Assembly (NCBI RefSeq): GCF_037042905.1
Contig: NC_087252.1
Location: 14,627,201 to 14,691,200, forward strand
Direction: 5' to 3'
Source: Lytechinus pictus
Lineage: Eukaryota > Echinodermata > Echinoidea > Temnopleuroida > Toxopneustidae
Length of the DNA: 64,000 nucleotides
The position numbers were made by a program, and so were the translations under genes. Under the pieces are notes generated by a model that worked only from the letters and a program-made list of their open reading frames with translations, was not told where the DNA came from and did no database searches. Numbering within the stretch: position 1 is the first letter of the stretch; the number at the start of each line of letters is the position of its first letter. Positions 1 to 10,103 of this stretch are shown here, piece by piece.

Positions 1-257
1 AAAAGATGAAGTAGTAGGACCTGTGGCTGATATTTTTATTAGCATTACATTCCTACCGAACTGTTCCAAAGACAAATGGAATTTTTCAGCGAATGGTGGG
101 ACCTCTACATGCTCAAGACAAGATCTAAGAATCGTTTTTACAGCAATATATTTTACGAGTTGTTGTGGAGAGACTGATCAAAATGTGAAGTACCGATGAC
201 ACGGAGGAGGATGCAACACTGTCTACACGTACACATGATGAGCAGGTACTGTGATAT
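1..257. other. Unassigned flank of transposon remnant
   Basis: No intact reading frame is convincing here. The stretch runs directly into the transposon-like coding remnant that starts at 258, so it is probably an earlier part of the same decayed gene. I cannot place it in a family. Confidence 0.3.
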
Positions 258-530
258 GTTGCAGGTTATGTCCCGTATGCTCTTGTAAGACGATACAAAA
301 CACAGGGCTCAAGAGCTGCAAAAGAAATCACAAGATTTCTGAACACATGGAAAAAGGATGATGACAACGCAACAGAGGCAGACTCGTTTCTTGACTACAC
401 CAAGGTGTGGATTACGACCCAGGACCGTGGAGGATTGTTTTTTGTGTCGGATAGAATCTACTCTGTTCCACGCGATGGAAATTGTTACAAGGAGGCAACT
501 TCAGAAACGGGCACTACACAGCTCAAGTAA
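258..530 (+). pseudogene. Transposon-derived coding remnant, tandem array begins inside it
   Basis: An open frame of about 90 codons starts with VAGYVPYALVRRY and continues through FLDYTKVWITTQDRGGLFFV. From memory, this pattern (a 'VAGY' start followed by 'F..YT..W....RGGL') resembles an uncharacterised protein encoded by DNA transposons of marine invertebrates, but I cannot name the superfamily. The frame ends at a TAA inside the first unit of the 136-bp array, so the array has destroyed the C-terminus. A possible continuation in another frame lies beyond the array at 1649-1750. Function is inferred only from this resemblance. Confidence 0.4.
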
Positions 531-1510
531 ACGATATCAAAGATATTACGATCCAGGACCATGGAGGGTTGGTTTTTTGCGTCAGATAAAATCTACTTTG
601 TTCCGTGCAATGGAAATTGTTACAAGGAGGCAACTTCAGAAAAGGGCACTACACAGCTCAAGTAAACAATATCAAAGATATTACGATCCAGGACCGTGGA
701 GGGTTGTTTTTTATGTCAGATAGAATCTACACTTTGTTCCTTGCAATGGAAATTGTTACAAGGAGGCAACTTCAGAAACGGGCACTACACAGCTCAAGTA
801 AACGATATCAAAGATATTACGATCCAGGACCATGGAGGGTTGGTTTTTTGCGTCAGATAAAATCTACTTTGTTCCGTGCAATGGAAATTGTTACAAGGAG
901 GCAACTTCAGAAAAGGGCACTACACAGCTCAAGTAAACAATATCAAAGATATTACGATCCAGGACCGTGGAGGGTTGTTTTTTATGTCAGATAGAATCTA
1001 CACTTTGTTCCTTGCAATGGAAATTGTTACAAGGAGGCAACTTCAGAAACGGGCACTACACAGCTCAAGTAAACAATATCAAAGATATTACGATCCAGGA
1101 CCGTGGAGGGTTGTTTTTTGTGTCAGATAAAATCTACTTTGTTCCGTGCAATGGAAATTGTTACAAAGAGGCAACTTCAGAAACAGTCACTACACAGCTC
1201 AAGTAAAAAATATCAAAGATATTACAATCCAGGACCGTGGAGGGTTGGTTTTTTGCGTCAGATAAAATCTACTTTGTTCCGTGCAATGGAAATTGTTACA
1301 AGGAGGCAACTTCAGAAACAGGCACTACACAGCTCAAGTAAAAAATGTCAAAGATATTACAATCCAGGACCGTGGAGGGTTGGTATTTTGTGTCGGGTTG
1401 GTATTTTGTGTCGGATAGAGTCTACAATTTGTTCCGTGCAATGGAAATTGTTACAAGGAGGCAACTTCAGAAACAGGCACTACACAGCTCAAGTGACAAT
1501 ATCAAAGATA
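410..1510. repeat. 136-bp tandem repeat, eight units, 271-bp higher-order period
   Basis: The core around 'tggaaattgttacaag' recurs at about 474, 610, 745, 880, 1016, 1149, 1285 and 1438, giving a 133-153 bp spacing with a mode near 136. Positions 541-811 and 812-1082 are nearly identical to each other, so units 2-5 form two copies of a 271-bp dimer. Neither 136 nor 271 is a multiple of three. The array amplifies a piece of the transposon gene but cannot preserve its frame. Several overlapping ORFs across it exist only because the unit lacks stops, and they are not genes. Confidence 0.92.
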
Positions 1511-1648
1511 CGATAGTAAACAATGTATATGGCAGTCGTCATGTGCATACCCTGTGGCATGGATCATGCACTGATCTACATGGAGATGTCCCGTCTGCTC
1601 TTCTCACTACTGTTGTGAATTACTGGGCTTATAAGGATTACGGCTTTT

Positions 1649-1750
1649 GTCAAGTCCTACGTTCTCACACTCAAGCAATTGAGTGCCAAGAAAAAACTAG
1701 GCAAAAAGGCACTCTTCAAAGAACTAAAGAAGAATCAGGATGATGGATAA
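1649..1750 (+). pseudogene. C-terminal transposon remnant after the array
   Basis: A 33-codon frame ending at a TAA encodes a lysine-rich tail (VKSYVLTLKQ, then KKKLGKKALFKELKK). It is in a different frame from the fragment before the array. Its composition and position suggest it is the end of the same transposon gene, separated by the repeat and frameshifts. The link is inference. Confidence 0.3.
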
Positions 1751-1928
1751 CACTTTACGATGAGACTTGTCATGTTAGCTGATATCCCTGGTCATGAACT
1801 GATGTACATTATGTAGTGTAGTGACTTGACTGTAGCATATATATATCTATTCTTTCTTTGTGTATATTTTCAGTTGTTTTTTCTACATTACATGTACATA
1901 ATATACTCTTTCCGCTATACATTCATAT
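1751..1928. other. AT-rich spacer
   Basis: Short AT-rich stretch between the transposon remnant and the foldback element; no gene or motif seen. Confidence 0.5.
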
Positions 1929-4290
1929 AGTCCAGGATAGGCCCCATAGAAACTTGACCAAACCTTGTTTTTTCATATATACAATATTTTTTTATGGTTT
2001 CTTGTCAATTCGAGGGTGCTGATTACGAATCTGGATGATGCCACTCGTGTAACCTTGAGCATTTTCCGCAAATTGGCAAAATCCAATATGGCCGCCAAAA
2101 TATGCAAATTACCCATGAAAATCATATAATTGTTCGCACATTGGCTATGAAATGCATGAAATCGTGTGACAGGAGTGAAATACTCTCTGAAAAATTAATT
2201 TTTGACAAAATATTTATTTTCCTGATATTCAAAATGGCCGCCATAGGCCATTGTATACTCCATTATGTACAATATGAATAGGGAAAACTAATTTTCACAA
2301 AAATTAGCACTAGACCGCAAAAATCGTGATGTATGAACGAAGAAATATATGCAAATCATCATTACTGACGAGATATATAATTTATTATGTCATATATGGG
2401 GACATTGCTGTATTTTTTAAATCTAAAAGCCGCCACTGGCCCAAAGAGTATTATAAACAAAGGCAATGGCCGGGGCCAGAAAATGACAAGAGTGAGCACT
2501 AAAATGTATATTATTAAGATAAACGAGTGGAATACTGACTAAAAACATCATTACCATTAATATACCATTTATGTGATAAATGCTGTATTTTGACATTCAA
2601 AATGGCCGCCCTATATTTATCATGTACAATGCGAATGGAGAAACTAATTTTCACAAGAGTGAGAATCATAAAATGCATATAACTGTGATATACGAGTAAA
2701 AATATTGTCTTAAACATGATTTCTAAGTGATTAAATCACATATTGGTCGTGGAGGTAATAAATGCTGTACTTTGAAATCCAAAATGGCTGCCATAGGTCC
2801 TAAAAGTATTGTGTACATTGTAACATGGGACATATAATTTTGACAGCATTTGGCTTTGCTTGACTCTAAATATTGCATGTAATTGTGAATTGTGAATTGT
2901 GAAAGGGTGAAATATTGTCTAAAACCATGGTTTCTACCGAGATATATCATATCATGTGTAATTAAGTTGATAAATGCTGCATTTTTAAATTGAAAATGGC
3001 CACCATAGGCCCTTATCGTATAATATACAATTTGAGTGGAGACAAATAATGTTCACAAAAAGGGCATATGTCAGCCATTTTGAATGTTGAAATACAGTAT
3101 TTATCACCTAAATTACATAGGATATGATATATTTTGTTATAAATCATGTTTTCAGACAATATTTCACTCATACATCACCATTTGACCAAGCAAAGCCAAA
3201 TTCTGTTGAAATAATTTGTTCCCATTCACATTGTGCATAATACCATAAGGGCCTGAGCGGCCATTTTGACTTTCCAATAACAGTATTTATCACCTAACTG
3301 GCAGAATAAATGATATATCTTAATAGAAATTATGCTTTCAGACAATATTTTACTCATAGATTACTATTACGTGCATTTATGGTGCTCACTCCTGTGAATA
3401 TTGGTTTCCCACTTTGCATTGTACATTATACTGTTAATGTTAATGGCGGCCATTTTGAAAGTCAAAATAGAGTATTTAACACAAACTTAAAACCTGAATG
3501 ATATATTTCGTTAAAAATTATGTTTTTAGACAGTATCCCATTAATTTATCACATAAATAGGCATTTTAGTGCTCTCTCTTGAGATTTCTTTGCTCCTCTT
3601 TCTCATTGTGCATTATACTTTTAGGGCCTTTGGCAGCCATTTTGAATTTCAAAATAAAACATTCATCACATACATGGCATATTAATAATATATTTCGTTA
3701 ACAATTATGTTTTTAGTCAGTATTCCACTCGTTTAATCTTAATAATATGCATTTTATTGATCATTCTTGTGAATTTTTTGGCCCCCATTGCCATTGTACG
3801 CAATACTGTTTGGGCCAGTGGCGGCTATTTTAGATATCAAAATACAGACATGTTCTCATATATGACATAATAAATGATATATATGATAATTTTCATATAC
3901 TACTTCGTTCATACATTGCGATTTTTGCACTTTAGTGCTCATTTTTGTGAAAATTAGTTTTCCCTATTCATATTGTACATAATAGAGTATACAAGGGCCT
4001 TTGGCGGCCATTTTGAATATAAGGAAAATAAATATTTTGTCAAAAAATATTTTTTCAGAGAGTATTTCACTTCTGCCACACAATTTCATGCATTTCATAG
4101 CCAATGTGTGGACAATTTTATGATTTTCATGGGTAATTTGCATATTTTGGCGGCCATATTGGATTTTGCCAATTTGCGAAAAATGCTCAAGGTTACCAGA
4201 TTCGTAATCAGCACCCTCGAATTGACAAGAAACCATCAAAAAATATTGTATATATGAAAAAACAAGGTTATGCCTCTTCTATCCTGGACT
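1929..4290. mobile_element. 2.36-kb foldback (palindromic) element built from ~200-bp units
   Basis: The left end (agtccaggata at 1929) is inverted at the right end (tatcctggact, ending 4290). The pairing continues inward: 1980-2160 pairs with 4080-4260. The centre is near 3110-3125. Each arm is a row of ~170-220 bp units marked by an 'AAATGGCCGCC' motif: left arm about 2090, 2233, 2430, 2600, 2780 and 2993, and in reverse complement in the right arm about 3250, 3445, 3630, 3820, 4005 and 4150. Long inverted repeats made of subrepeats with no coding interior are the hallmark of foldback elements. ORFs here are reverse-complement shadows of each other. I could not define a target-site duplication. 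Confidence 0.85.
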
Positions 4291-5084
4291 AATATACATC
4301 TCCTTTTTACACTTGTTTGTGCTACATTGCATATACCACTATAGTGTACTGCACATGTACAAAAAAAGGCATTCTTGCATATTTTCTGCCTAAATCTTAC
4401 AAACATCTTCCTTTCACTTTTACATAATGGACTTGGAGCAAAGCAACCTGGCATTGTACCTGATTTATTGTCCTGGCCTTGCTCCAACTGCACTTACACT
4501 GCATCACTACACAGATGCTCTTTTTTCTCTCTCTCTCTCATCTTCTTTGAACTGTGCTTTTGCCTCTATTTTGGGCGCTCTCTATCATACCCCCTCTTTT
4601 TGTAATGCTGGCAAAAAACAAATTTGCTACTTTGCCACATCACCACTCTTCTCTCCGTCTTCGCTCTGACAATATCTCTATGCCTCAGCTTGCTTTTGTG
4701 GAGCACATGCCCACCAGAGAACTACAATTTACCTCCACCCTTCTACAGTTTTATTTTGCTATTCTCTACTTTACATCACACCTCTTATAGTCTATTCTCT
4801 ACATAGTGAGGCCTTGCTACTTCGCAAGTTATACTTCTACAACCGTGATTTCTACTCTATGTATTTTACCTTTCATATACTTTTTTAAATTGTAAATACA
4901 ACTTTTGGGATTTGTGCAATACTTGAGCGGCAACTGCCAGTGAAGTGCTACATCTATCTGCTCTGTCATCCATTTCCTCAGTCAAATTATAGGCGTGTGT
5001 AAGGTAGGACACAATCTTTCCTTTTCTATTTCATAATTAGGAAATCGACAGTATTAATTTCCTAAATTAGGAAGGACACTAATA
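4291..5084. other. No supported gene
   Basis: Several small overlapping frames rich in Leu, Ser and Phe come from CT-rich DNA and show no motif. A palindromic 'taggaa...ttccta' stretch occurs near 5036-5072. Part of this region may be upstream sequence of the decayed transposase-like gene. Confidence 0.4.
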
Positions 5085-5629
5085 ATGCTCGATGCTGAAG
5101 AAATTAGGTTTTTGTATTTTGGAAATTCTATAAATACAACATACTGTGTTTGTACCTACCATGAGAATATCTGGCTTCTTCTCCTTTGCCCAAGTAAATG
5201 TAGAAACCTTCCAGAGAACATTTCTGAGTTCAACAACACTAAGGTTTGTGATGCTACTTCCAAGGAATGCATGGCTATGGAGTGTTCTGCCTGTGCTGAA
5301 ATCATCAATCAGTTTCGACCATTAGACAGCGTACCAGTCAGCTTATCATCAGTGGCAGACAACTGACGGCGTGACTGAAGTTGAGATCGTGGCATCATCT
5401 GAAGAGGCTTTCAATGAACTAAAAAGTCTGCGGAAACCTTTCCTATTCCACATGTATATTAAGCGAAGACAGGCAGCGTATATAAATAAGATCAGAGGGA
5501 GTGTCAATAGAAAAGAGATCCTGCTACAAACAGACTTTTCAGAGAATGTTACCCATTCCAAACAAAATGAAATCCAAACAGCTCATTGGAGCCATAATCA
5601 AGCAAACCCTCTTCACAGCATGTGCCTGG
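5085..5629 (+). pseudogene. Transposase-like gene, 5' part (decayed)
   Basis: Fragments in two or three frames read as one family seen widely in marine invertebrates. A Cys-rich part comes first (VCTYHENIWLLL, then CMAMECSACAEI). Next is a WQTTDG...LRKPFLFHMYIKRRQAAYI block, then LQTDFSENVTHSKQNEIQTAHW and, after a one-base shift near 5605, TLFTACAWI. The family resemblance is from memory, and I infer a transposon-encoded DDE-type or RNase H-fold protein without naming the superfamily. Frameshifts near 5363 and 5605 make it non-functional. The gene is cut at 5629 by the MITE at 5638-6309 and continues in the same frame at 6318. Confidence 0.55.
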
Positions 5630-5637
5630 ATTAATTG
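5630..5637. repeat. Target-site duplication ATTAATTG, left copy
   Basis: The octamer ATTAATTG lies directly before the element end CCCGGGGGGG and is repeated exactly after the other end at 6310-6317. Confidence 0.92.
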
Positions 5638-6309
5638 CCCGGGGGGGCCACTTCCATTGACGAGTGGATACCATGCGCGACCACGGGGTCTTGAAAAGCA
5701 CCCTAAACACGTATTTTCCATATTCTGAAAATGCACCCCTTAACAAGTATTGGCGTGTGAAACCCTATACCCTTAACAAGTATTGGAAACAAATACTATT
5801 GGCAAGAATTCCCAGAATTGAGCCCCTAAACAAGTACAGCGATGTATTTTCCATATTCTGAAAATGCACCCCTTAACAAGTATTGGAAACAAACGATACT
5901 CTTGGCAAGTATTCCCTAAAATGAACCCCTAAACAAGTACAGCGATATCTTATTGTTATGTCACGGGTCCGTTGGTCGTCGGTTGTACCTTTACACACCA
6001 TTATTTTGGTTTAGTACGACCCCACCTTCCACACCTCGCGCAAATCGGACTCTAAACACGTAGTGTTGGGGCAAAAAGGACATCCTTTAGAAAACATTTT
6101 GATTTTGTTTTATCATCCCCGCATATTTGACCCTAAACACGTATATTTTTCCTAGCGAAATAGATAAACTTTTTTGAATATTTTTATGTTTTTTGACACC
6201 CTTATCACGTTACGTACGTAACGTGCCCTATCTTGAAAAAGACATCCTTTTTACGTGTTTTTTTGGTCGCGCATGGTATCCACTCGTCAATGTAAGTGGC
6301 CCCCCCGGG
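5638..6309. mobile_element. hAT-type MITE with 45-bp terminal inverted repeats
   Basis: The left end begins CCCGGGGGGGCCACTT and the right end is its reverse complement. About 45 bp pair with one mismatch. A perfect 8-bp duplication (ATTAATTG) flanks it, as expected for the hAT superfamily. The 672-bp interior has no coding sequence and contains repeated phrases around 'ccccttaacaagtattgg' (5730-5930). The element sits inside the transposase-like pseudogene. Removing it together with one TSD copy leaves the host frame continuous at this point, so the insertion postdates that gene's arrival. A related element lies at 39502-40038. Confidence 0.9.
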
Positions 6310-6317
6310 ATTAATTG
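6310..6317. repeat. Target-site duplication ATTAATTG, right copy
   Basis: Exact repeat of the octamer at 5630-5637, immediately after the right terminal inverted repeat. Confidence 0.92.
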
Positions 6318-6855
6318 TGATCCTCCCACCACTGAGAGCATTGTCATCATGTCAGATGAGCTGCAACATAACAAGCACAGCATCTTTACATTTATGGAGA
6401 ATATCTTGATTAAGCTGAAACTAAAATACCCTGAAGGAACCACGATCCATGTGGAGTCAGATGGAGCAAGCTCTCAGTTCAAGCAGAGGTTCTTGTTCTC
6501 AAACTTGGAAAGTGGGAGGAACAGATAGAAATAAAGATGATGTGGCATTTCTTTGCTACTTTGCACGGAAAAGGTGTCGTCGATGAGCTGGGTGGAACTG
6601 TGAAAAGAGCAGTTTGGAGACATGTCAAAAGTGGGCAGGCAGCAGCATGGACTCCACAAGAATTCTATGAGGTAGAAGTTGCTAGGAATCCCACAATTGA
6701 TGTCATCTTCTTATTAAAGGAATATCTTTTTTTTAAGGATTATCATGTCAAATTATGCCATTATGCTTATGACCTTAATTATTACTCTTTGGAGGGCAAA
6801 TACATGTTAACATTCAATACTAATAGGTCCCCTTTCCATAGAGCTTGGGAACCAG
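6318..6855 (+). pseudogene. Transposase-like gene, 3' part (decayed)
   Basis: Continues the gene cut by the MITE. The first frame carries IVIMSDELQHNKHSIFTFME and HVESDGASSQFKQRF; a 'SDG...QFK' block is a plausible catalytic-Asp region. A frameshift near 6525-6540 moves the reading to the frame holding WHFFATLHGKGVVDELGGTV and a C-terminal part to about 6850. The 'HGKG..D..GG..KR' signature is typical, in my recollection, of this marine-invertebrate transposon family. Sequence identity stops abruptly where the retroelement protease begins near 6856. Confidence 0.55.
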
Positions 6856-7308
6856 ACGTTCTCGGAGGAAGTATATGTAGCCCCTATAGCTGATCATATA
6901 CTCCTAGGGTTAGATTTCCTCAGCAAGCCCAAGGCTGCGATTCACCTCCAAGACCCCCATATGCAGTTGGGAGGCCAGAGAATTCCGCTGTGGTATAGTG
7001 ATGATCCTGGGCGACAGATCGCCCGGGTTCACGTGCACAAGCGGGTAATTATTCCTCCTAATGCAATCAAGCGAGTCACTGGCATTTTAGATCAACGCTT
7101 AGGTGATTTCATGTTTAATCCACAGGACAGCTTACCGGTCCAGGTTCCTAGTTCGGTTCACAGGGCTGGGAAAATGTTGGAGTTCTACGTTGTAAACCCA
7201 ACTGATAGGCACCTCAAGATAACCTGCTCTGAGGTGCTGGGGGAAGCCGAAGAAATAAAGGGAGAGGAGATGGGATCGCTTCCTGTCGAAAAGGGGTTCT
7301 TCAACTAA
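6856..7308 (+). pseudogene. Retroelement aspartic protease C-terminal part and linker
   Basis: The frame opens with TFSEEVYVAPIADHILLGLDFLS; 'LLGLDFL' is the conserved C-terminal motif (ILG-D-L) of retroelement aspartic proteases. The catalytic DTG triad that should lie about 60 residues upstream is absent, so the domain is truncated. About 115 further codons link to the reverse transcriptase. The frame closes at 7308. The RT frame is already open upstream of this, which implies a one-base shift near the AAAAGGGG run at about 7291-7297. Polyprotein processing is the expected role of the intact family member. Confidence 0.75.
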
Positions 7309-7328
7309 GCATAGATGAGGGAGGCGAG

Positions 7329-8855
7329 TTGCCTCCTCACTTAGAAGTCTTGTTTGAACAATCCGCAAACCATCTATCGCAGGCGGAGCAGGGGAAACTC
7401 CGGGACCTATTAATTCGGTTCTCAGGGGTATTTGCGAAAGATGAGTTTGACTTGGGAAACTTCGGGGAGGTCGAGCATTCCCTGGACACTGGGGACGCTG
7501 CCCCAGTCAAGCAAAGAATGAGGCGCACCCCTTTGAACTTTGCAAATGAGGAAAAGGCGCATCTGGACAAGATGGTTCAGGCAGGGATCATACAACCTTC
7601 CCAGTCTGAATGGGCATCTGCCCCCGTCCTGGTCTGGAAGCGGGATGGAGGTGTCCGGTGGTGTATTGACTACCAGGCATTGAATGCGGTCACCCGTAAA
7701 GATGTGTACCCACTCCCGAACATCGAGGAATGCTTTGACACACTAGTGGGTAATGCCTGGTTTTCAAAGCTGGACGCGAATTCGGCTTATTACCAGGTGA
7801 AGATTAAAGCGGAAGACCGGAAAAAGACGGCATTCACTACGAAGTATGGCTTGTACGAATTATTGCGCATGGGCTTCAGCGTCTGCAATGCTCCGGCGAC
7901 TTTTTCCAGAGCTATGGATTTGATCCTACAGGGGATCACTTGGCAGATTGCCCTGGCCTTCCTGGATGACGTAATTGTCCTGGGAAGGAATGTTGATGAT
8001 CACTTAGTCAACCTGGAAGAAGTTCTAGGTAGATTTGCCAAGTTTGGGCTCAAATTAAAGCCCAAGAAATGCGTATTCTTTCAGAAGAAAGTAGAGTTCT
8101 TGGGGAGGGAGGTCAGTGCCAACCAGGTCCAGCTTCGTGAGGAGCATATCCGGGTGGTCCGCGAGTGGCCCGTCCCCAGGACAACAAGACAGGTGGAACA
8201 GTTCCTGGGCCTGGCGAACTACCATCGGTCGTTTATTCAGGGGTTCGCCGGGATAGCGGTTCCCCTGTACCGGATTACAGGCAAGCAGCCGTACTATTGG
8301 GGAGTAGAACAGCAGCAATCCTTCGAAGAGATTAAGCAGCGGCTGACCACGGCGCCGGTTCTGACTATGCCCAATGCGCAAGACATGTTTGTTCTGGACA
8401 CAGATGCCTCGAATGACGCCATAGGAGCGGCGCTCCTCCAGCTACAGGAGGGGCAGGAGCGAGTGGTGTCCTATGGCAGCTGCGCACTTACTGCAGAACA
8501 GCGGAGGTACTGTGTGACCAGGAGGGAGCTGCTGGCGGTGGTCAAGTTCACCCGCCAATATCGCCATTACCTATTAGGGAAAGCATTCCTGGTTAGAACA
8601 GACCATAGCAGCCTCACCTGGCTCCTCCACTTTAAATATCCCCAGGGGCAGCTAGCTCGCTGGATGGAGGAGCTCAGTCAATATGACATGCGCTTGGAGC
8701 ATCGCCCCGGCAAGAAGCATGCCAACGCTGACGCTCTATCTCGGGTTCCGTTGCCCGAGGAGCTCTGGAAGAATATCGCTTGGGGTTCGACCTACAACAA
8801 CTGCCGTGCGGTGTGGGTACTGTTCCAAGGCGCACCAAAACTGGGCCGCATTTGA
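7329..8855 (+). CDS. pol: Ty3/gypsy reverse transcriptase and RNase H
   Basis: A 508-codon open frame. RT motifs occur in order: a 'RRTP..F...E...LDKM..AGII.PS.S.WASP' entry block, VRWCIDYQALNAVT, FSKLDANSAYYQVKI, TTKYGLYE...MGF..CNAPATF, the catalytic box as FLDD (residue before LDD is Phe rather than the usual Tyr), and LKPKKCVFF...FLG. RNase H follows with LDTDASNDAIGAAL, the glutamate in RRELLAVV, RTDHSSLTWL and ADALSR, so its acidic catalytic set is visible. It copies the element's RNA into DNA in cytoplasmic particles in this family. The true start is unclear: no ATG lies near, and it would be read as part of a longer Pol. The last ~35 codons after 'ADALSRVP' are out of frame with the family's Cys-rich linker. 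Confidence 0.95.
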   Translation: MPPHLEVLFEQSANHLSQAEQGKLRDLLIRFSGVFAKDEFDLGNFGEVEHSLDTGDAAPVKQRMRRTPLNFANEEKAHLDKMVQAGIIQPSQSEWASAPVLVWKRDGGVRWCIDYQALNAVTRKDVYPLPNIEECFDTLVGNAWFSKLDANSAYYQVKIKAEDRKKTAFTTKYGLYELLRMGFSVCNAPATFSRAMDLILQGITWQIALAFLDDVIVLGRNVDDHLVNLEEVLGRFAKFGLKLKPKKCVFFQKKVEFLGREVSANQVQLREEHIRVVREWPVPRTTRQVEQFLGLANYHRSFIQGFAGIAVPLYRITGKQPYYWGVEQQQSFEEIKQRLTTAPVLTMPNAQDMFVLDTDASNDAIGAALLQLQEGQERVVSYGSCALTAEQRRYCVTRRELLAVVKFTRQYRHYLLGKAFLVRTDHSSLTWLLHFKYPQGQLARWMEELSQYDMRLEHRPGKKHANADALSRVPLPEELWKNIAWGSTYNNCRAVWVLFQGAPKLGRI

Positions 8856-8993
8856 AGAGGTGGTGGATGATGTTGTGCCTCTCGCGGGTCGGGCCGCAAA
8901 GGTGGGAACTCCCACTGTGCCCGCAGACCCGGAAGCTGGCCTGGTAATGACGCATATGGAGATTGGTGCTAGTCCGGAAGGGTCAGCGTTGAG
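8790..8993 (+). pseudogene. Pol linker between RNase H and integrase, frame-disrupted
   Basis: A short Cys-rich linker typical of many gypsy Pol proteins is readable in another frame as RCGYCSKAHQNWAAFEEVVD followed by a proline/alanine-rich part. The frames before and after differ, so at least two small indels fall between about 8750 and 8990. This shows the copy cannot make a continuous Pol. Confidence 0.6.
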
Positions 8994-10103
8994 GTGGAGC
9001 CAGTCCAAGTCCAGCTGGTAAGGGTGAGGCCAGTGGGCATTACCGATGGGCCGCTGCCCAATGACCGGGTTCGGGTGGAACAAGAGAAGGATCCTGCCCT
9101 GGCTCCACTAGCAAGGTGGCTGAGAACAAAAACAGAACCTGATGAAGCTACTATACTTTTGTGGGGCCCGGAGGAGAAGTATCTCTGGGTCAATCGGACC
9201 CTATTCGAACTAGTGGACGAGGTAATGTGTATGCGGGAGGAAGGCCAGGGTACCCGGCTGTTGGTGCCCAAGTCCCTCCGGGAGGAGGTAATGTACGCTA
9301 ACCATGATCTCCCAGCAGCGGGACACCCGGGTCGAGACCGCACAAGGGCGTATTTGCGCGCCAAGTACTTCTGGTATAAGATGGGGAAGGACGTGACTGA
9401 GTATGTCCAGTCATGTTCTGCTTGTAACCAGAATAAGAAGTCAGCAAGGTATGGTAGGAGCCCTTTACGCAACTACCATGCTGGGATACCGATGGAGCGG
9501 GTCCATCTGGATTTTCTGGGGCCTTTGCCCAAGTCGTCCAGGGGTAACGAAAACATACTCATGATGGTGGACCAGTTCACCAAATGGGTAGAGTGCATTC
9601 CGCTACCGTCGCAGACAGCAGAGGAGACGGCTCGCGCAGCGGTAGGCAAATTCTTTTGCCGCTTCAGATACCCGCTGGCCATCTTTACGGACCAGGGGCG
9701 AAACTTTGAGAGTAATCTCTTCAAGGGGATTTGCGAAGCGCTCCTGATCCACAAGGCGAAGACTACACCATACCGCCCATCAGGCAACGGCCAGGTGGAT
9801 CGGTACAATCGCACTTTGATGGACGCGGTTCGCTGCTATGTCGGCCGGACTCAAAATAGATGGGACGAGTTCCTTCCTCAGATAGCGGGGGCCCTGAGGG
9901 CCACCGTTAACCGTCACACGGGATATACAGCCAACCGTCTGATGCTGGGGCGAGAGGTGAACCAGCCGGCTCATCTGATGTACCCTTTGCCGGGAGAACA
10001 AATGTTCCTTGATAGTGGGGAATACCTAGGGAGACTGACTAAGGCTACGCAAATTGCCATGAAGTCGCCCGGGCCACTCTCAAGAACACTCAGCGTCGCA
10101 TGA
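8994..10103 (+). CDS. pol: Retroelement integrase (HHCC and DD35D core)
   Basis: The first ~100 residues are a linker. The zinc-binding domain shows H-x6-H (HDLPAAGH) and, later, C-x2-C (CSAC). The core domain has the first Asp in [10 protein letters not shown], the second in [10 protein letters not shown], and the third catalytic position 35 residues later in [11 protein letters not shown]. Most gypsy integrases have Glu at this place (QVER), so this copy reads D-D-35-D. It would insert the cDNA into chromosomes in the nucleus. The listed start is only the edge of the open frame; there is no ATG, and the protein is expected to be released from Pol. A frameshift near 10060 passes reading to the next frame, which holds the C-terminal module. 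Confidence 0.92.
   Translation: MEPVQVQLVRVRPVGITDGPLPNDRVRVEQEKDPALAPLARWLRTKTEPDEATILLWGPEEKYLWVNRTLFELVDEVMCMREEGQGTRLLVPKSLREEVMYANHDLPAAGHPGRDRTRAYLRAKYFWYKMGKDVTEYVQSCSACNQNKKSARYGRSPLRNYHAGIPMERVHLDFLGPLPKSSRGNENILMMVDQFTKWVECIPLPSQTAEETARAAVGKFFCRFRYPLAIFTDQGRNFESNLFKGICEALLIHKAKTTPYRPSGNGQVDRYNRTLMDAVRCYVGRTQNRWDEFLPQIAGALRATVNRHTGYTANRLMLGREVNQPAHLMYPLPGEQMFLDSGEYLGRLTKATQIAMKSPGPLSRTLSVA

Noticed and set aside
358-1743. Overlapping ORFs of 79-137 codons across the 5' array (358, 605, 876, 967, 1103, 1345)
   Set aside because: They are shifted readings of the same 136-bp unit, whose length is not a multiple of three. They have no independent coding evidence.
3964-4257. Opposing ORFs of about 90 codons at the end of the foldback
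   Set aside because: They arise from palindromic AT-rich DNA and mirror each other; no motif.
8674-9472. Minus-strand ORFs of 93-167 codons opposite pol
   Set aside because: They are antisense shadows of the GC-rich, well-conserved Pol reading frames.
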